Assembly (NCBI GenBank): GCA_031551635.1
Contig: JAVBNH010000006.1
Coordinates: forward strand, 1-64,000
DNA length: 64,000 bases
Direction of reading: 5' to 3'
DNA from: JAVBNH01 sp031551635
GTDB taxonomy: Bacteria > Bacillota > Clostridia > Oscillospirales > Acutalibacteraceae
A program made the position numbers and the translations under genes. Positions 15,162 through 24,404 of the stretch are shown here, piece by piece. Within the stretch, counting starts at the first letter, position 1. Each line of letters begins with the position of its first letter. Below the pieces are notes generated by a model. The model saw only the letters and a program-made list of their open reading frames with translations. It did not search any database and was not told the DNA's origin.

Positions 15162-17141
15162 CTATTCTATCATGCTCTTGAATTCTTCTTCTGTTAAGAC
15201 TTTCACCCCTAAAGCATTAGCTTTATCAAGCTTGTTGCCTGCATTCTCACCAGCGAGAACGCAGGTGGTTTTTTTTGAAACAGATGAGGATGCTTTTCCA
15301 CCGAAGCTTTCAATAATAGCCTCGGCTTCATCCCTCGTAAACAAACTAAGCGTCCCGGTCAAGACAAAAGTCATCCCCTGAAAACGGCTGTCCTTCTTTT
15401 CGCTTTTAGAAACCGTATTAACACCGCAAGCCCGCATTCTTTCTATCATTTCAAGCGATTTCGCCTGTTTGAAATAAGCCGCCGCGCTCTTAGCCATGAT
15501 GCTCCCGAAACCGTCGATTGAACCGATTTCCTCCTCGGTCGCATTGATTATACCGTCGATATCAAAAAACCGCTCGCTGAGCTGTTTAGCAGCCTTCTGA
15601 CCTATATGGCGGATACCCAAGGCGAAAATGAGTCTTGAGAGGTCATTATCCTTAGATTTTTCAACGGCATTTATCAGATTTTCAGCGGATTTCGCGGCGA
15701 AACGCTCGATATTAAGAAGCTGCTCAGCTCTCAGGCTATAAATATCAGCCGCATCCTTAACCAATCCCTTATTTATTAAGGTTTCGATTATTGAATCCCC
15801 AAGCCCCTCAATATCCATCGCGTCTCGGCTGCAAAAGTGAATCAAGAGCTGCAGAGTCTGCGCCGGACAGTCCGGATTTCCGCACCTGTAAGCCGCTTCA
15901 CCCTCAAGCCTCAGACACTCACTACCGCACGAAGGGCATAAATCGGGCATATTGAACTTTTCGCTGTTTTCGCAGTGTGAGACAACCTCGATAACCTCGG
16001 GAATTATATCCCCCGCCTTTCTCAGCAAGCAGATATCGCCGATTCTGATGTCTTTTTCGTCAATAAAATCCTGATTGTGCAGCGTCGCCCTGCTGACAGT
16101 TGAACCGGCCAGAAAAACCGGCTCAAAAACACCTGTCGGGGTCAAAACGCCTGTCCGACCGACATTTATCTCAATATCCAGAAGCTTTGTTGACTTTTCC
16201 TCAGGAGGATATTTGTATGCCAGCGCCCATTTCGGAAATTTCGAGGTACTTCCCATTATTTTTCTGTAATCATATTCGTTTACTTTAATTACCGCGCCAT
16301 CAATGTCAAACTCAAGTTGTGTGCGAATACTGCCTATACGATTAATTTCTTCCAGCGCCTCGTCTATTGTACTGACATGTTTATAAAAGGGAATAATATT
16401 CAGCCCCAACCGCTTCATCTGCTCGAGTGAATCGGTGTGAGAGCTAATATTTAATCCTTCCTGCTGTTGAATATTGAAAACATAAACCGAAAGCTGCCTT
16501 TTCGCTGTAACATTCGCGTCCTTCTGTCTGAGGCTCCCCGACGCGGCGTTTCTCGGGTTTTTAAAGGGTGTCTCGCCGCTGAGCTCCTGCTGTGCCACAA
16601 TCTCATTAAAAACGCTCCTGGGCATATAGACCTCCCCTCTGACCTCAAGGCGAGTCACGGCTTCTTTCAGCTTACTGGGAATAGTTTTGAGTGTTCGCAG
16701 ATTTGCGCTCACATCCTCACCGACTCGCCCGTCCCCTCTGGTTGAGCCGACTGAAAAAATCCCGGCGGTATAATCAAGCGAGACAGAAAGACCGTCTATT
16801 TTCGGCTCAACAACATATGTTGCCTGAGGACAGAGCTCACGCACACGCCGCTCAAAATCCCTGACCTCCGCCTCATTAAACGCGTCCTGAAGGCTCTCCA
16901 TAGGCACCTCGTGGCTGACAGGCGAAAACAGAGCCGCAGCCTGCCCACTGACTTTGATTGTCGGGGAATCGGGAGTGCGTAGAGAGGGAAAATCCTCCTC
17001 TAACGCGGAAAGCTCACGCATTAAAGTATCATATTCAAAATCGGAAACATCATTTTCGTTTTCCATATAATATCTGTAATTATATTGGTTCAGCAGAGTG
17101 CGTAGCTCCTCGGCTCTCTTTAAGGCGAATTTAAAATCCAT
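15162..17141 (-). CDS. ligA: NAD-dependent DNA ligase
   Basis: A 659-residue LigA that seals nicks in replication and repair using NAD. In order: Ia domain (YxxxYY: NQYNYRYY), adenylation domain with KIDG (114-117; Lys is the AMP acceptor), OB fold, a four-Cys zinc finger (CPSCGS...CGNPDC), helix-hairpin-helix repeats, and a C-terminal BRCT domain (FVLTGTLSLFTRDEA). ATG 17141 has AAAGGATG upstream. It is co-directional with yunB 33 bases upstream and converges on the pseudouridine synthase gene. Confidence 0.97.
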   Translation of the reverse strand: MDFKFALKRAEELRTLLNQYNYRYYMENENDVSDFEYDTLMRELSALEEDFPSLRTPDSPTIKVSGQAAALFSPVSHEVPMESLQDAFNEAEVRDFERRVRELCPQATYVVEPKIDGLSVSLDYTAGIFSVGSTRGDGRVGEDVSANLRTLKTIPSKLKEAVTRLEVRGEVYMPRSVFNEIVAQQELSGETPFKNPRNAASGSLRQKDANVTAKRQLSVYVFNIQQQEGLNISSHTDSLEQMKRLGLNIIPFYKHVSTIDEALEEINRIGSIRTQLEFDIDGAVIKVNEYDYRKIMGSTSKFPKWALAYKYPPEEKSTKLLDIEINVGRTGVLTPTGVFEPVFLAGSTVSRATLHNQDFIDEKDIRIGDICLLRKAGDIIPEVIEVVSHCENSEKFNMPDLCPSCGSECLRLEGEAAYRCGNPDCPAQTLQLLIHFCSRDAMDIEGLGDSIIETLINKGLVKDAADIYSLRAEQLLNIERFAAKSAENLINAVEKSKDNDLSRLIFALGIRHIGQKAAKQLSERFFDIDGIINATEEEIGSIDGFGSIMAKSAAAYFKQAKSLEMIERMRACGVNTVSKSEKKDSRFQGMTFVLTGTLSLFTRDEAEAIIESFGGKASSSVSKKTTCVLAGENAGNKLDKANALGVKVLTEEEFKSMIE

Positions 17142-17174
17142 TGAAATAATCATCCTTTTTATGTTATAATACAA

Positions 17175-17843
17175 TCATTCATTGTTAATGCTTATATCCG
17201 GTTCCTTTGAGGCAAAATACTCCGGAACATGACCTACTATTATTGTCTCAGCAATGGTTATATGGCTGAGCACCTCAGCCGAGGTCGTACCAGCCGACAT
17301 CAGCACAAAAATATTGGTTTTTATTGCCAGATTAATCTGGTGCCGTGTCTGGTTTATGCCCGCGCTCTCAAAAACATTCTCAATTGTCGAGGTTGTATTG
17401 CCCGAAAGTGAAACACTGATGTTTATAATCGGACCCCAATTGCTGAAAAAGTCTATATTTGTAAAATTTCCAAGCGGCATTGCTATCACATAAGAATCAA
17501 TTTGTGCGATTCGCTCGGAAATCTTGTCGCTGATTGCCGACTGCAGCCTGTTCATGGCTATACTGTCCGTTTTTATCGCCGAAACCATGTTGCTGGTATC
17601 GTACTCAAGGCGAACCAAATCGTCATATTTGACATTATTATCGGTAATAACCTCTATCACTGCCTTGTTGATAACACTCGTCGAGATGTTTTTTGCCCTG
17701 CTTCCGGCAATAGTATTGAGCTGAGATTGGATTTTCGCGTCCGCAACGACAATAACAGTCGATGAAAGCAATAAAACCGCCAATAAAATAAATAAAATCG
17801 GGCTTAAAAAGCTCCTTCGTCTCCTGAAACCTCTTCGGCGCAT
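17175..17843 (-). CDS. yunB: sporulation protein YunB-like
   Basis: A 222-residue protein with an Arg-rich N-terminus, one transmembrane segment (about 15-37) and an extracytoplasmic domain ending in HITIAETIIVGHVPEYF, the hallmark of YunB. In Bacillus subtilis YunB is made in the mother cell and is needed for efficient sporulation; its mechanism is not known. ATG 17843 has GGGGAG upstream. It is the best evidence in the window for a spore former. It is followed by ligA. Confidence 0.88.
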   Translation of the reverse strand: MRRRGFRRRRSFLSPILFILLAVLLLSSTVIVVADAKIQSQLNTIAGSRAKNISTSVINKAVIEVITDNNVKYDDLVRLEYDTSNMVSAIKTDSIAMNRLQSAISDKISERIAQIDSYVIAMPLGNFTNIDFFSNWGPIINISVSLSGNTTSTIENVFESAGINQTRHQINLAIKTNIFVLMSAGTTSAEVLSHITIAETIIVGHVPEYFASKEPDISINNE

Positions 17844-17871
17844 AAAACCGGCTCCCCGCTGCATTAATATT

Positions 17872-17944
17872 TAACATGGCTTGGCTTGCCAAGCCCACAA
17901 CCCCAGTCGTGTTTTTATTGAGCATTCAGCCCAATAATATACTA
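17872..17944 (-). repeat. dispersed ~75-bp hairpin repeat (copy C)
   Basis: A minus-strand copy: ATTGGGCTGAATGCTCAATAA, then CACGACTGGGGTTGTGGG and the hairpin GGGCTTGG-CAAG-CCAAGCC. It is more diverged than copies B and D (tail ATGTTA in place of ACGTTAG). It is located directly upstream of yunB. Confidence 0.8.
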
Positions 17945-17997
17945 TATAAATATATGCGGCGAAAAGCCTTTTTTGCTAACTATTTATCACACCGGCG

Positions 17998-19710
17998 TTA
18001 TATAGCATTAATTCGGAAAACGCAGACACCGTGAGATGGAATTATTGTGCTTATTGAATTAGTTATCTCAAATTTTTCTCCGTTCCATAGGTTTTGAACG
18101 TTATATTTTTCAGCCTTAGGAAGGTCTATCCAAGCTTCGTTTAAAATGCTTTCCATGGTAATTTCAGCTGATTTCTCACTGCCGCTCCTGTTAAAAAAGC
18201 ATATCGCTAGCTCATTATTTACAAGGGGTTTTGCGAGAATATCCACCTGACCTTTTCGTATTTTTCTGCCTTGAATACCCCTCGCGTCCTGATTAACGGC
18301 TATAAGTTCCTTATTAGTAAGAATCTTCAGAATTTTATTATCAAAATCAACATTTCCGTCCTTGTCAACAAACTGCCTGACGTCATTTCCGAGAATCAGA
18401 GGAGCCGATAGCATACACCAGAGCGAAAAATGAGAAACATTTTCGTCGTAACTCAGCTCACCGTTACCGACTTCAAGCATGTCAGGGTCATTCCAGCCGC
18501 CGATGCACTGGTGCTCATAAAGCTTTGCCGTCCAGTCATAAATTTTGACTATCCACAGCCAATTTGTAGTGATGTCAGGGGTGACCCGCCAGAGATTTCC
18601 GGCACTCGCGCCCCATTTCCATGAAAAATTTGTTCCCCATTCGCAAATGGAATAAACTATAGGTTTAACGGGCGTATTTGTCTTTTCGGCATATTCAATT
18701 GCTGCGCGTTTGAGTTCCCTACCCATGTTGGTATATTGCTTAGCAGCTCCGTCAAAGCGTGAACCTATCGGATTGTTTATCATCAGGGAATTTTTTCCTT
18801 TTTTTAGCTTTACGGTTATCTGATGCCGTCCCTCATGGGTGACGCCCTTGGTGGAAGGAATAAGTGTCGGATATACATCTGTTCCGTTTATTGTGATTTC
18901 GCAATATTTTTCCCAAAGCCCGAATTTGTGAAGTCCCAGAGTGATTATATATTCGCCTTCCTCTTCAATTTCAATATCCTGAATAATTATTTTTCCGCCA
19001 TTCGCCGAGAGACCGCGGACATACTTTCCGCTCCCAAGTTTTTTATCCTGTGCAATCCTGGCTCCTCCTCTTAGCTCCCCATTTTCCGCCTCAAGTACGA
19101 TAATATCGCCTTTATTTTGGCTTCCGATATAGATTTTATCAATCTCCGGAGCAGCGGTTGGAGTCGGATCATTATGGCAAAAATCATATTTGAAATATTC
19201 GATTCCCCACTCGGCAAAGGTATCAGCATCAAGAGCTTCATTTCCCAGTGAGGCGGGCATATCCTCACATGTGAGATAGCCGTTAGAGGAATAAATACCC
19301 ACCTTCAAGCCCTTTTCATTCATTTTTCCGACAAGGTTTTTTATACCTGAGGGGAAAGTAGTCAAATCCGCTTGCAGTCTGCCCTCACTGTCACGCAAGG
19401 AGGACTGCCAGCAATCGTCAATATTCACATAATTGTATCCCGCATCCTTAAGTCCTGTTTTCACCATCGCGTCGCCGATTTCAAGAATCAGATTCTCAGA
19501 AACTCTGTGCCTTATGGTGTTCCAGCTTGACCAGCCCATTGGAGGTGTGAGCGCGACGCCGTTATTATAATTCGCATCGGCGAATTTATTAACTTTCACC
19601 GCGCTGATTGCCCGTTTCGCGACACAGACCGGGCATATATTTTTTTTCTTTATTACAGCCCCGGCAGCCCCTATAATAGCCGCTGCGGCAACAATTTTTG
19701 TTTTTTGCAA
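17998..19710 (-). CDS. GH27 alpha-galactosidase with a domain inserted in the barrel
   Basis: A 570-residue glycoside hydrolase family 27 enzyme that removes terminal alpha-galactose. It shows PPMGWSSWN (barrel start), YVNIDDCWQ, KYDFC (catalytic nucleophile Asp about 166), GGWNDPDM (acid/base region, about 404-411) and a C-terminal beta domain. About 145 residues (roughly 182-326; IVLEAENGELRGGARI through SLMINNPIG) interrupt the barrel after the nucleophile and look like a CBM6/35-type carbohydrate-binding module. The N-terminus is hydrophobic but is not a clear cleavable signal. The TTG at 19710 has AAAGGA eight bases upstream, whereas the ATG at 19719 abuts it. It lies behind the clpX terminator. 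Confidence 0.9.
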   Translation of the reverse strand: MQKTKIVAAAAIIGAAGAVIKKKNICPVCVAKRAISAVKVNKFADANYNNGVALTPPMGWSSWNTIRHRVSENLILEIGDAMVKTGLKDAGYNYVNIDDCWQSSLRDSEGRLQADLTTFPSGIKNLVGKMNEKGLKVGIYSSNGYLTCEDMPASLGNEALDADTFAEWGIEYFKYDFCHNDPTPTAAPEIDKIYIGSQNKGDIIVLEAENGELRGGARIAQDKKLGSGKYVRGLSANGGKIIIQDIEIEEEGEYIITLGLHKFGLWEKYCEITINGTDVYPTLIPSTKGVTHEGRHQITVKLKKGKNSLMINNPIGSRFDGAAKQYTNMGRELKRAAIEYAEKTNTPVKPIVYSICEWGTNFSWKWGASAGNLWRVTPDITTNWLWIVKIYDWTAKLYEHQCIGGWNDPDMLEVGNGELSYDENVSHFSLWCMLSAPLILGNDVRQFVDKDGNVDFDNKILKILTNKELIAVNQDARGIQGRKIRKGQVDILAKPLVNNELAICFFNRSGSEKSAEITMESILNEAWIDLPKAEKYNVQNLWNGEKFEITNSISTIIPSHGVCVFRINAI

Positions 19711-19750
19711 AATAATCATCCTTTCTATTTATGAAAAATTCCGATAAAAG

Positions 19751-19793
19751 AAAAAACCCGACAAACAGCAGTGCGGTTTGCGCGGGTTTTTAT
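19751..19793. terminator. terminator after clpX
   Basis: AAAACCCG-CAAAC pairs with GTTTG-CGGGTTTT (one bulged base per arm) with A/T runs on both sides, so it can work in either direction. It separates clpX from the GH27 gene. Confidence 0.8.
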
Positions 19794-19798
19794 TATTA

Positions 19799-21076
19799 TC
19801 AGCTTGCGACAACATCCTTGCTGTACTTGTTATATTCGATTCTTTTATCGCCATATTCATTGACATATCTAGCGTTAATACAGATTTCGCTGACCGAATT
19901 ATCCGACGGAATGGAGTACATAATCGGCATCAGCAATCTTTCCATTATAGCGCGAAGCCCTCTGGCGCCGGTGCTTTTTTCGAGCGCAAGCTCTGCAATA
20001 GCGTAAAGCGATTCCTCATCAAACTTCAAATCGACCTTATCCATCGCGAAAAGACTCTGGTATTGTTTCACGAGAGAATTTTTCGGCTCGGTTAAAATGC
20101 GCACTAGAGCTTCTTTGTCAAGCTGTTCAAGGGCAGTCATAACCGGTACACGCCCGACAAGCTCCGGAATCAGCCCGTATTTAACCAGATCCTGAGGAAC
20201 GGCAAGCGACATCAGAAAACGCTCGTCAAGCTCCGCTTTTTTCTTTATATCCGCACCGAAACCAAGAACGGAATTGCCAAGACGTTTCTCTATAATTTTT
20301 TCAATTCCGTCAAAAGCGCCGCCGCAGATGAACAAAATATTGGTTGTGTCAATTTGCAGTGACTCCTGCTGGGGGTGCTTGCGTCCGCCCTGAGGAGGAA
20401 CGCTGGCTACAGTACCCTCAAGGATTTTCAGAAGAGCCTGCTGAACACCTTCGCCGCTGACATCCCTCGTTATCGACGGATTCTCGGATTTTCTAGCGAT
20501 TTTATCCAGCTCGTCAATATAAATAATACCCCGCTCCGCGCGCTCTATGTCGTAATCAGTAGCCTGAATCAGCTTCAAAAGAATATTTTCAACATCCTCG
20601 CCGACATAACCGGCTTCGGTAAGTGTCGTGGCGTCTGCGATAGCAAAGGGAACATCGATAATTTTAGCCATAGTCTGAGCAAGCATTGTCTTTCCCACGC
20701 CCGTGGGACCCAGAAGAATTACATTGCTCTTCATAATTTCAACATCGTTCTTGCCGCTGTAATAAATCCTCTTATAATGATTGTAAACGGCGACGGCAAG
20801 AGTAATCTTCGCGTCCTCCTGACCGATGACATATTCGTCAAGCTTTTCCTTGATTTCCTGTGGCTTAGGCAGGTCACGCTCAGCAGTGTGCTGGCTGTTT
20901 TGACGCTTTATACTGACCGCATTCGCGTCCTCGTCGATTATCGAGCAGCAGACATCAATGCAGTCATCGCAAATAAAAACATTCGGTCCGGCTATCATTT
21001 TGACAACCTCGTCCTGAGCCTTACCGCAGAAGGAGCATCGGACATTCTTATCTATGCTGTCATCCATTCGGGACAA
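19799..21076 (-). CDS. clpX: ATP-dependent Clp protease ATPase subunit ClpX
   Basis: A 425-residue AAA+ unfoldase that feeds substrates to ClpP. The N-terminal zinc-binding domain has Cys 14, 17, 36 and 39. Walker A is GPTGVGKT (123-130), followed by the pore loop GYVG, Walker B IIYIDELDK and sensor regions. The start is a TTG at 21076 with GGAG nine bases upstream. It is the third gene of tig-clpP-clpX, a conserved order. Confidence 0.97.
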   Translation of the reverse strand: MSRMDDSIDKNVRCSFCGKAQDEVVKMIAGPNVFICDDCIDVCCSIIDEDANAVSIKRQNSQHTAERDLPKPQEIKEKLDEYVIGQEDAKITLAVAVYNHYKRIYYSGKNDVEIMKSNVILLGPTGVGKTMLAQTMAKIIDVPFAIADATTLTEAGYVGEDVENILLKLIQATDYDIERAERGIIYIDELDKIARKSENPSITRDVSGEGVQQALLKILEGTVASVPPQGGRKHPQQESLQIDTTNILFICGGAFDGIEKIIEKRLGNSVLGFGADIKKKAELDERFLMSLAVPQDLVKYGLIPELVGRVPVMTALEQLDKEALVRILTEPKNSLVKQYQSLFAMDKVDLKFDEESLYAIAELALEKSTGARGLRAIMERLLMPIMYSIPSDNSVSEICINARYVNEYGDKRIEYNKYSKDVVAS

Positions 21077-21121
21077 TATTTTTCACTCCAGTGCCGTATT
21101 TTTGATTTTAGACTCTTTTAA

Positions 21122-21706
21122 TTATGCTCTTTTGTCAAGAACCTTGTCAACCAGCCCGTATTCACATGCCTGCTGGGCGGTCATAAAATTATCTCTCTCA
21201 GTGTCAAGAGCAATAGTTTCAAAGGGTTTTCCGGTTCTCTCTGAGAGAATCTGATTTATTTTTTCTCTGGTGCGTAAAATATGGTCAGCAGCGATTTTTA
21301 TATCAGTTGCCTGCCCCTGCGCACCGCCTAAGGGCTGATGAATCATAATCTCACTGTTGGGCAAAGCGAGACGCTTGCCCTTTGTGCCCGCTGCGAGAAG
21401 GAAGGCTCCCATACTCGCCGCCATACCCATGCAAATTGTCGAAACATCACATTTGATGTACTGCATAGTGTCAAAAATCGCGAAACCGGCGCTGACTGAA
21501 CCGCCGGGACTGTTTATATAAAGGCTTATGTCTCTGTCAGCATCCTGCCCTTCAAGGAAGAGCAGCTGAGCGACGACAAGGCTTGCTGTTACATCGTTGA
21601 CCTCGTCGGAGAGAACTATTATTCTGTCATTCAAAAGGCGCGAAAAAATATCATATGCTCTTTCGCCTCTGTTGGTCTGTTCGATAACGGTTGGGACTAA
21701 CGCCAT
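21122..21706 (-). CDS. clpP: ATP-dependent Clp protease proteolytic subunit ClpP
   Basis: A 194-residue serine protease. The catalytic triad is Ser98 (GMAASMG), His123 (IMIHQP) and Asp172 (TERDNFM). It forms the barrel used by ClpX. The ATG is preceded by GGAGG. It sits between tig and clpX. Confidence 0.97.
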   Translation of the reverse strand: MALVPTVIEQTNRGERAYDIFSRLLNDRIIVLSDEVNDVTASLVVAQLLFLEGQDADRDISLYINSPGGSVSAGFAIFDTMQYIKCDVSTICMGMAASMGAFLLAAGTKGKRLALPNSEIMIHQPLGGAQGQATDIKIAADHILRTREKINQILSERTGKPFETIALDTERDNFMTAQQACEYGLVDKVLDKRA

Positions 21707-21793
21707 AACAATACCTCCGTATTTAATACCCTTTTCGGTATCTTTATTTAATTAAGCTTTGGCAAAATATTAATTTTTAAACAGAATTTTTTA

Positions 21794-23230
21794 TTATTCC
21801 GCATCCTCAGTTTTTTTAGCAGCCTTTTTCGCTGCCGGCTTCTCAGCTTTTTCTGTCTTTTCGGCTTTGGCAGGCTTAGCCTTTACCGGCTTGGCAGGCT
21901 TTTCTTCCTTTTCGCCGGACGCTACGGTATCCACAGACTCGGCTGCTTCAGGTTTCTCAACTACTGCGGAGCTGACAATCAAATCAATTGCTTTTCTCGT
22001 TGAAATATCCTTTTTGACATTATCAACAGCAATGATTTCCTTGATTTTTTCGATTTCCATCTTATAAGTATCAGCAAATTTTTCGTATTCAGCTTCAATA
22101 TCGGCTTCGCTGACCTCAAAATTTTCTTTTTCAACAATTTTTTCAAGCGCAAGTTCTATTTTAACATTAGAGAGTGCGCTATCGGAATTATTCTCCCTGA
22201 AATCCTCAAGGCTCATGCCGATATATTGCAAATACATCTCGAAGCCTAAGCCCTGGGAACGCATTCTGTATTCCATATCCTGAACAATATTGTCAATAGC
22301 CTTCTCGACCATGCACTGAGGAATTTCACCCTCTACATTTTCGGCAAGCTTTTCCATCAAAGCATTTTCAAATGCCTTACTCGAGGAGGATTCTTTATTT
22401 TTCAGCAAATCGGTTCTGATGCTTGTCTTAAGCTCGTCAAGGCTGTCAACCTCGCTGACATCCTTAGCGAAATCATCGTCAAGCTCGGGAAGCTCGTCAA
22501 ACTGAATGGAGTTAATTTTAATTTTAAACACGGCGTTTTTACCCGCAAGCTCCTCGGAATACTCTTGAGGGAAGGTTACATCTATATCGAATTCCTCGCC
22601 GATATTGTGAGAAATTATCTGCTCTTCAAAGCCCGGAATAAAACTCCCGGAGCCTATAGTCAAATCAAACTTCTCAGCCTTACCGCCGGCGAAGGGAAGG
22701 CCGTCAACAAAGCCTTCATAATCAAGATTGACAATGTCCCTGTCCATGACAGCCCTGTCGTCCACGTCGACCCTTCTCGCGCCCTGCTGACGCATATGCT
22801 CAAGCTCGTGCTCAACATCCTCATCAGTAACCGTTGCCTCGACCTTCAAAGCCGAAAGCCCCTTATACTGCCCGAGCTCTATCTCAGGCTTGACTGTAAG
22901 AACACAAGTAAGCTCAACGCCATCCTTGCCGATTGATTTTATATCAAAATCCTTCGGAGAATCGACAACTTTCAGCTCGGCTTCCTTAACCGCGGCTTCG
23001 TAGACTGCCGGAAAAGCATCCTCAAGAGCATCGTCATAAAAAACGTTTTCGCCGTAATATTTTTCGATAAACTTCCTTGTCGCCTTACCTTTTCTGAAGC
23101 CGGGAACGCTGATTCTATTCTTTTGCTTATTAAATACCTTATTAACGGATGCGTCAAAGGTTTCGCCGTCGATAACAAGCTCGGCTAGATATTCGTTTGC
23201 TCCTGTTTTTTCAATGGATTTAAATGCCAT
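21794..23230 (-). CDS. tig: trigger factor (ribosome-bound chaperone)
   Basis: A 478-residue trigger factor. The N-terminal ribosome-binding domain has the signature VPGFRKGKATRKFIEKYYG, followed by an FKBP-type prolyl isomerase domain (about 150-240) and the C-terminal chaperone arms. Residues about 430-478 form an extra Lys/Ala/Pro/Glu-rich tail (PAKPVKAKPAKAEK), common in clostridial homologues and probably disordered. GAGGAGG precedes the ATG. Confidence 0.96.
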   Translation of the reverse strand: MAFKSIEKTGANEYLAELVIDGETFDASVNKVFNKQKNRISVPGFRKGKATRKFIEKYYGENVFYDDALEDAFPAVYEAAVKEAELKVVDSPKDFDIKSIGKDGVELTCVLTVKPEIELGQYKGLSALKVEATVTDEDVEHELEHMRQQGARRVDVDDRAVMDRDIVNLDYEGFVDGLPFAGGKAEKFDLTIGSGSFIPGFEEQIISHNIGEEFDIDVTFPQEYSEELAGKNAVFKIKINSIQFDELPELDDDFAKDVSEVDSLDELKTSIRTDLLKNKESSSSKAFENALMEKLAENVEGEIPQCMVEKAIDNIVQDMEYRMRSQGLGFEMYLQYIGMSLEDFRENNSDSALSNVKIELALEKIVEKENFEVSEADIEAEYEKFADTYKMEIEKIKEIIAVDNVKKDISTRKAIDLIVSSAVVEKPEAAESVDTVASGEKEEKPAKPVKAKPAKAEKTEKAEKPAAKKAAKKTEDAE

Positions 23231-23275
23231 GAATAAACCTCCTCAAAAACATTAAAATAACTTATTAACTGTAGT

Positions 23276-23284
23276 ATTATAGCA
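23276..23284 (-). promoter_or_regulatory. extended -10 promoter of tig-clpP-clpX
   Basis: Minus-strand TGCTATAAT with a poor -35. It lies about 45 bases upstream of the tig start. Confidence 0.5.
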
Positions 23285-23387
23285 GTTTTTTCAATCAATT
23301 ACCAGTGAATTTTGCTTTTTTAAGTTTTCGTATATATTGCAATGATTTATGCGTAATAATTTAGCTATTTTGCCGATTTTTTTTAAA

Positions 23388-24074
23388 TCAAACAATCAAC
23401 TTCGGACAAAATTTTAAAAAATCAGATGAAACAAGCGAAAAAACAATTCCGCTGTGCTCAAATTTTTCGTATCTCCCTGTTTTTTCAGCATGCACATGAC
23501 CAAAGAAGCACCGCTTGATTTTATATTCCACAAGTACCTCCATAATTTCCTCACAAATCTGCAAATCACTCACAGGCGGATAATGCAGAAAAACAATCAG
23601 CTCACGCTCCAGCTTAAGCCCTTCCTCAATTGAACGCCTGAGCCTTCCGGCTTCGCGGGCAATAACCTTTTCGCTGTTTTCGCTCATATCGTCAAAAAAC
23701 CAGCCGCGTGAGCCGCAAACAGCGTAATTTTCCACCTCATAAGCATTATTATAAAGAATTTTTATCGAGTCAAAACCGTTTGCGCTTATAAAATCGTTGA
23801 TTTTTTTCATTGTGACCCACCAATAATCGTGGTTACCTTTGAGAAAAATTTTTTTTCCGGGCAGCGAATGCAAAAAAGCAAAATCCGCCTGAGCCTCCTC
23901 GATACGCATAGCCCATGAGATATCGCCTGGTATAATTACGGTGTCCTTATCGCTCACTACGGCACGCCAATTCTTTTCAAGCCTTGACACATAATCGTCC
24001 CAGCCGCGGAAAATATCCATGGGCTTATCCATCATAAGCGACAAATGCGTGTCACCGATTGCAAAAATTGACAT
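23388..24074 (-). CDS. calcineurin-like metallophosphoesterase (COG1768 type)
   Basis: A 228-residue soluble phosphoesterase. Metal-binding motifs are GDTHLS (7-12), GDISWA, GNHDYWW and GHVHAE. The family is widespread in Firmicutes and its substrate is unknown. It is monocistronic with its own promoter at 24112-24140. Confidence 0.87.
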   Translation of the reverse strand: MSIFAIGDTHLSLMMDKPMDIFRGWDDYVSRLEKNWRAVVSDKDTVIIPGDISWAMRIEEAQADFAFLHSLPGKKIFLKGNHDYWWVTMKKINDFISANGFDSIKILYNNAYEVENYAVCGSRGWFFDDMSENSEKVIAREAGRLRRSIEEGLKLERELIVFLHYPPVSDLQICEEIMEVLVEYKIKRCFFGHVHAEKTGRYEKFEHSGIVFSLVSSDFLKFCPKLIV

Positions 24075-24111
24075 TATCTCACCTTCTTGAATATTTAGTT
24101 TGGCACAGCAA

Positions 24112-24140
24112 ATAATAATATCATAGCTACATTAATACAA
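24112..24140 (-). promoter_or_regulatory. promoter of the metallophosphoesterase gene
   Basis: Minus-strand TTGTAT (24135-24140), 17-bp spacer, TATTAT (24112-24117). Confidence 0.6.
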
Positions 24141-24166
24141 TCTATAGATGAAAGGTATGAAATAGA

Positions 24167-24343
24167 ATGAACAGCAAAAAGGAAAATGAAATTCACGGAA
24201 TCTATTGTGACGCGGCGAACTGCGTCTACAACAAAAACGAGTGTAAGTGCACAGCCGAAAGCGTTGCGATTGGAACAAAAAACGCGTGCTCCACAACGGA
24301 GACTTTGTGCGGCACATTTACGCTTAGTCCTAATGCGGAATAA
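24167..24343 (+). CDS. DUF1540 small cysteine-rich protein
   Basis: A 58-residue protein with six Cys: YCDAANCVYN, ECKCTAESVAIG, NACSTTETLCGTF. The spacing CxxxxCxYNxxxxCxAxxxxIG...CxTF is the DUF1540 signature, a short probable metal-binding domain found in spore formers. ATG 24167 has AAAGGT about ten bases upstream. It is divergent from the phosphoesterase gene and converges on thrC. The function of the family is unknown. Confidence 0.88.
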   Translation: MNSKKENEIHGIYCDAANCVYNKNECKCTAESVAIGTKNACSTTETLCGTFTLSPNAE

Positions 24344-24367
24344 TTAACAACTATCTATGGCGCACTA

Positions 24368-24397
24368 AAACAGCCGGTGAAACACATCGGCTGTTTA
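24368..24397. terminator. hairpin between DUF1540 gene and thrC
   Basis: AAACAGCCG pairs with CGGCTGTTT around an 11-nt loop. Only short T runs follow on either strand. It probably serves both converging genes. Confidence 0.55.
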
Positions 24398-24404
24398 GGT
24401 GTGT

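Noticed and set aside
16100..16745. Several plus-strand frames opposite ligA, clpX, tig and infB
   Set aside because: They mirror well-supported genes on the other strand and have no ribosome sites or family features.
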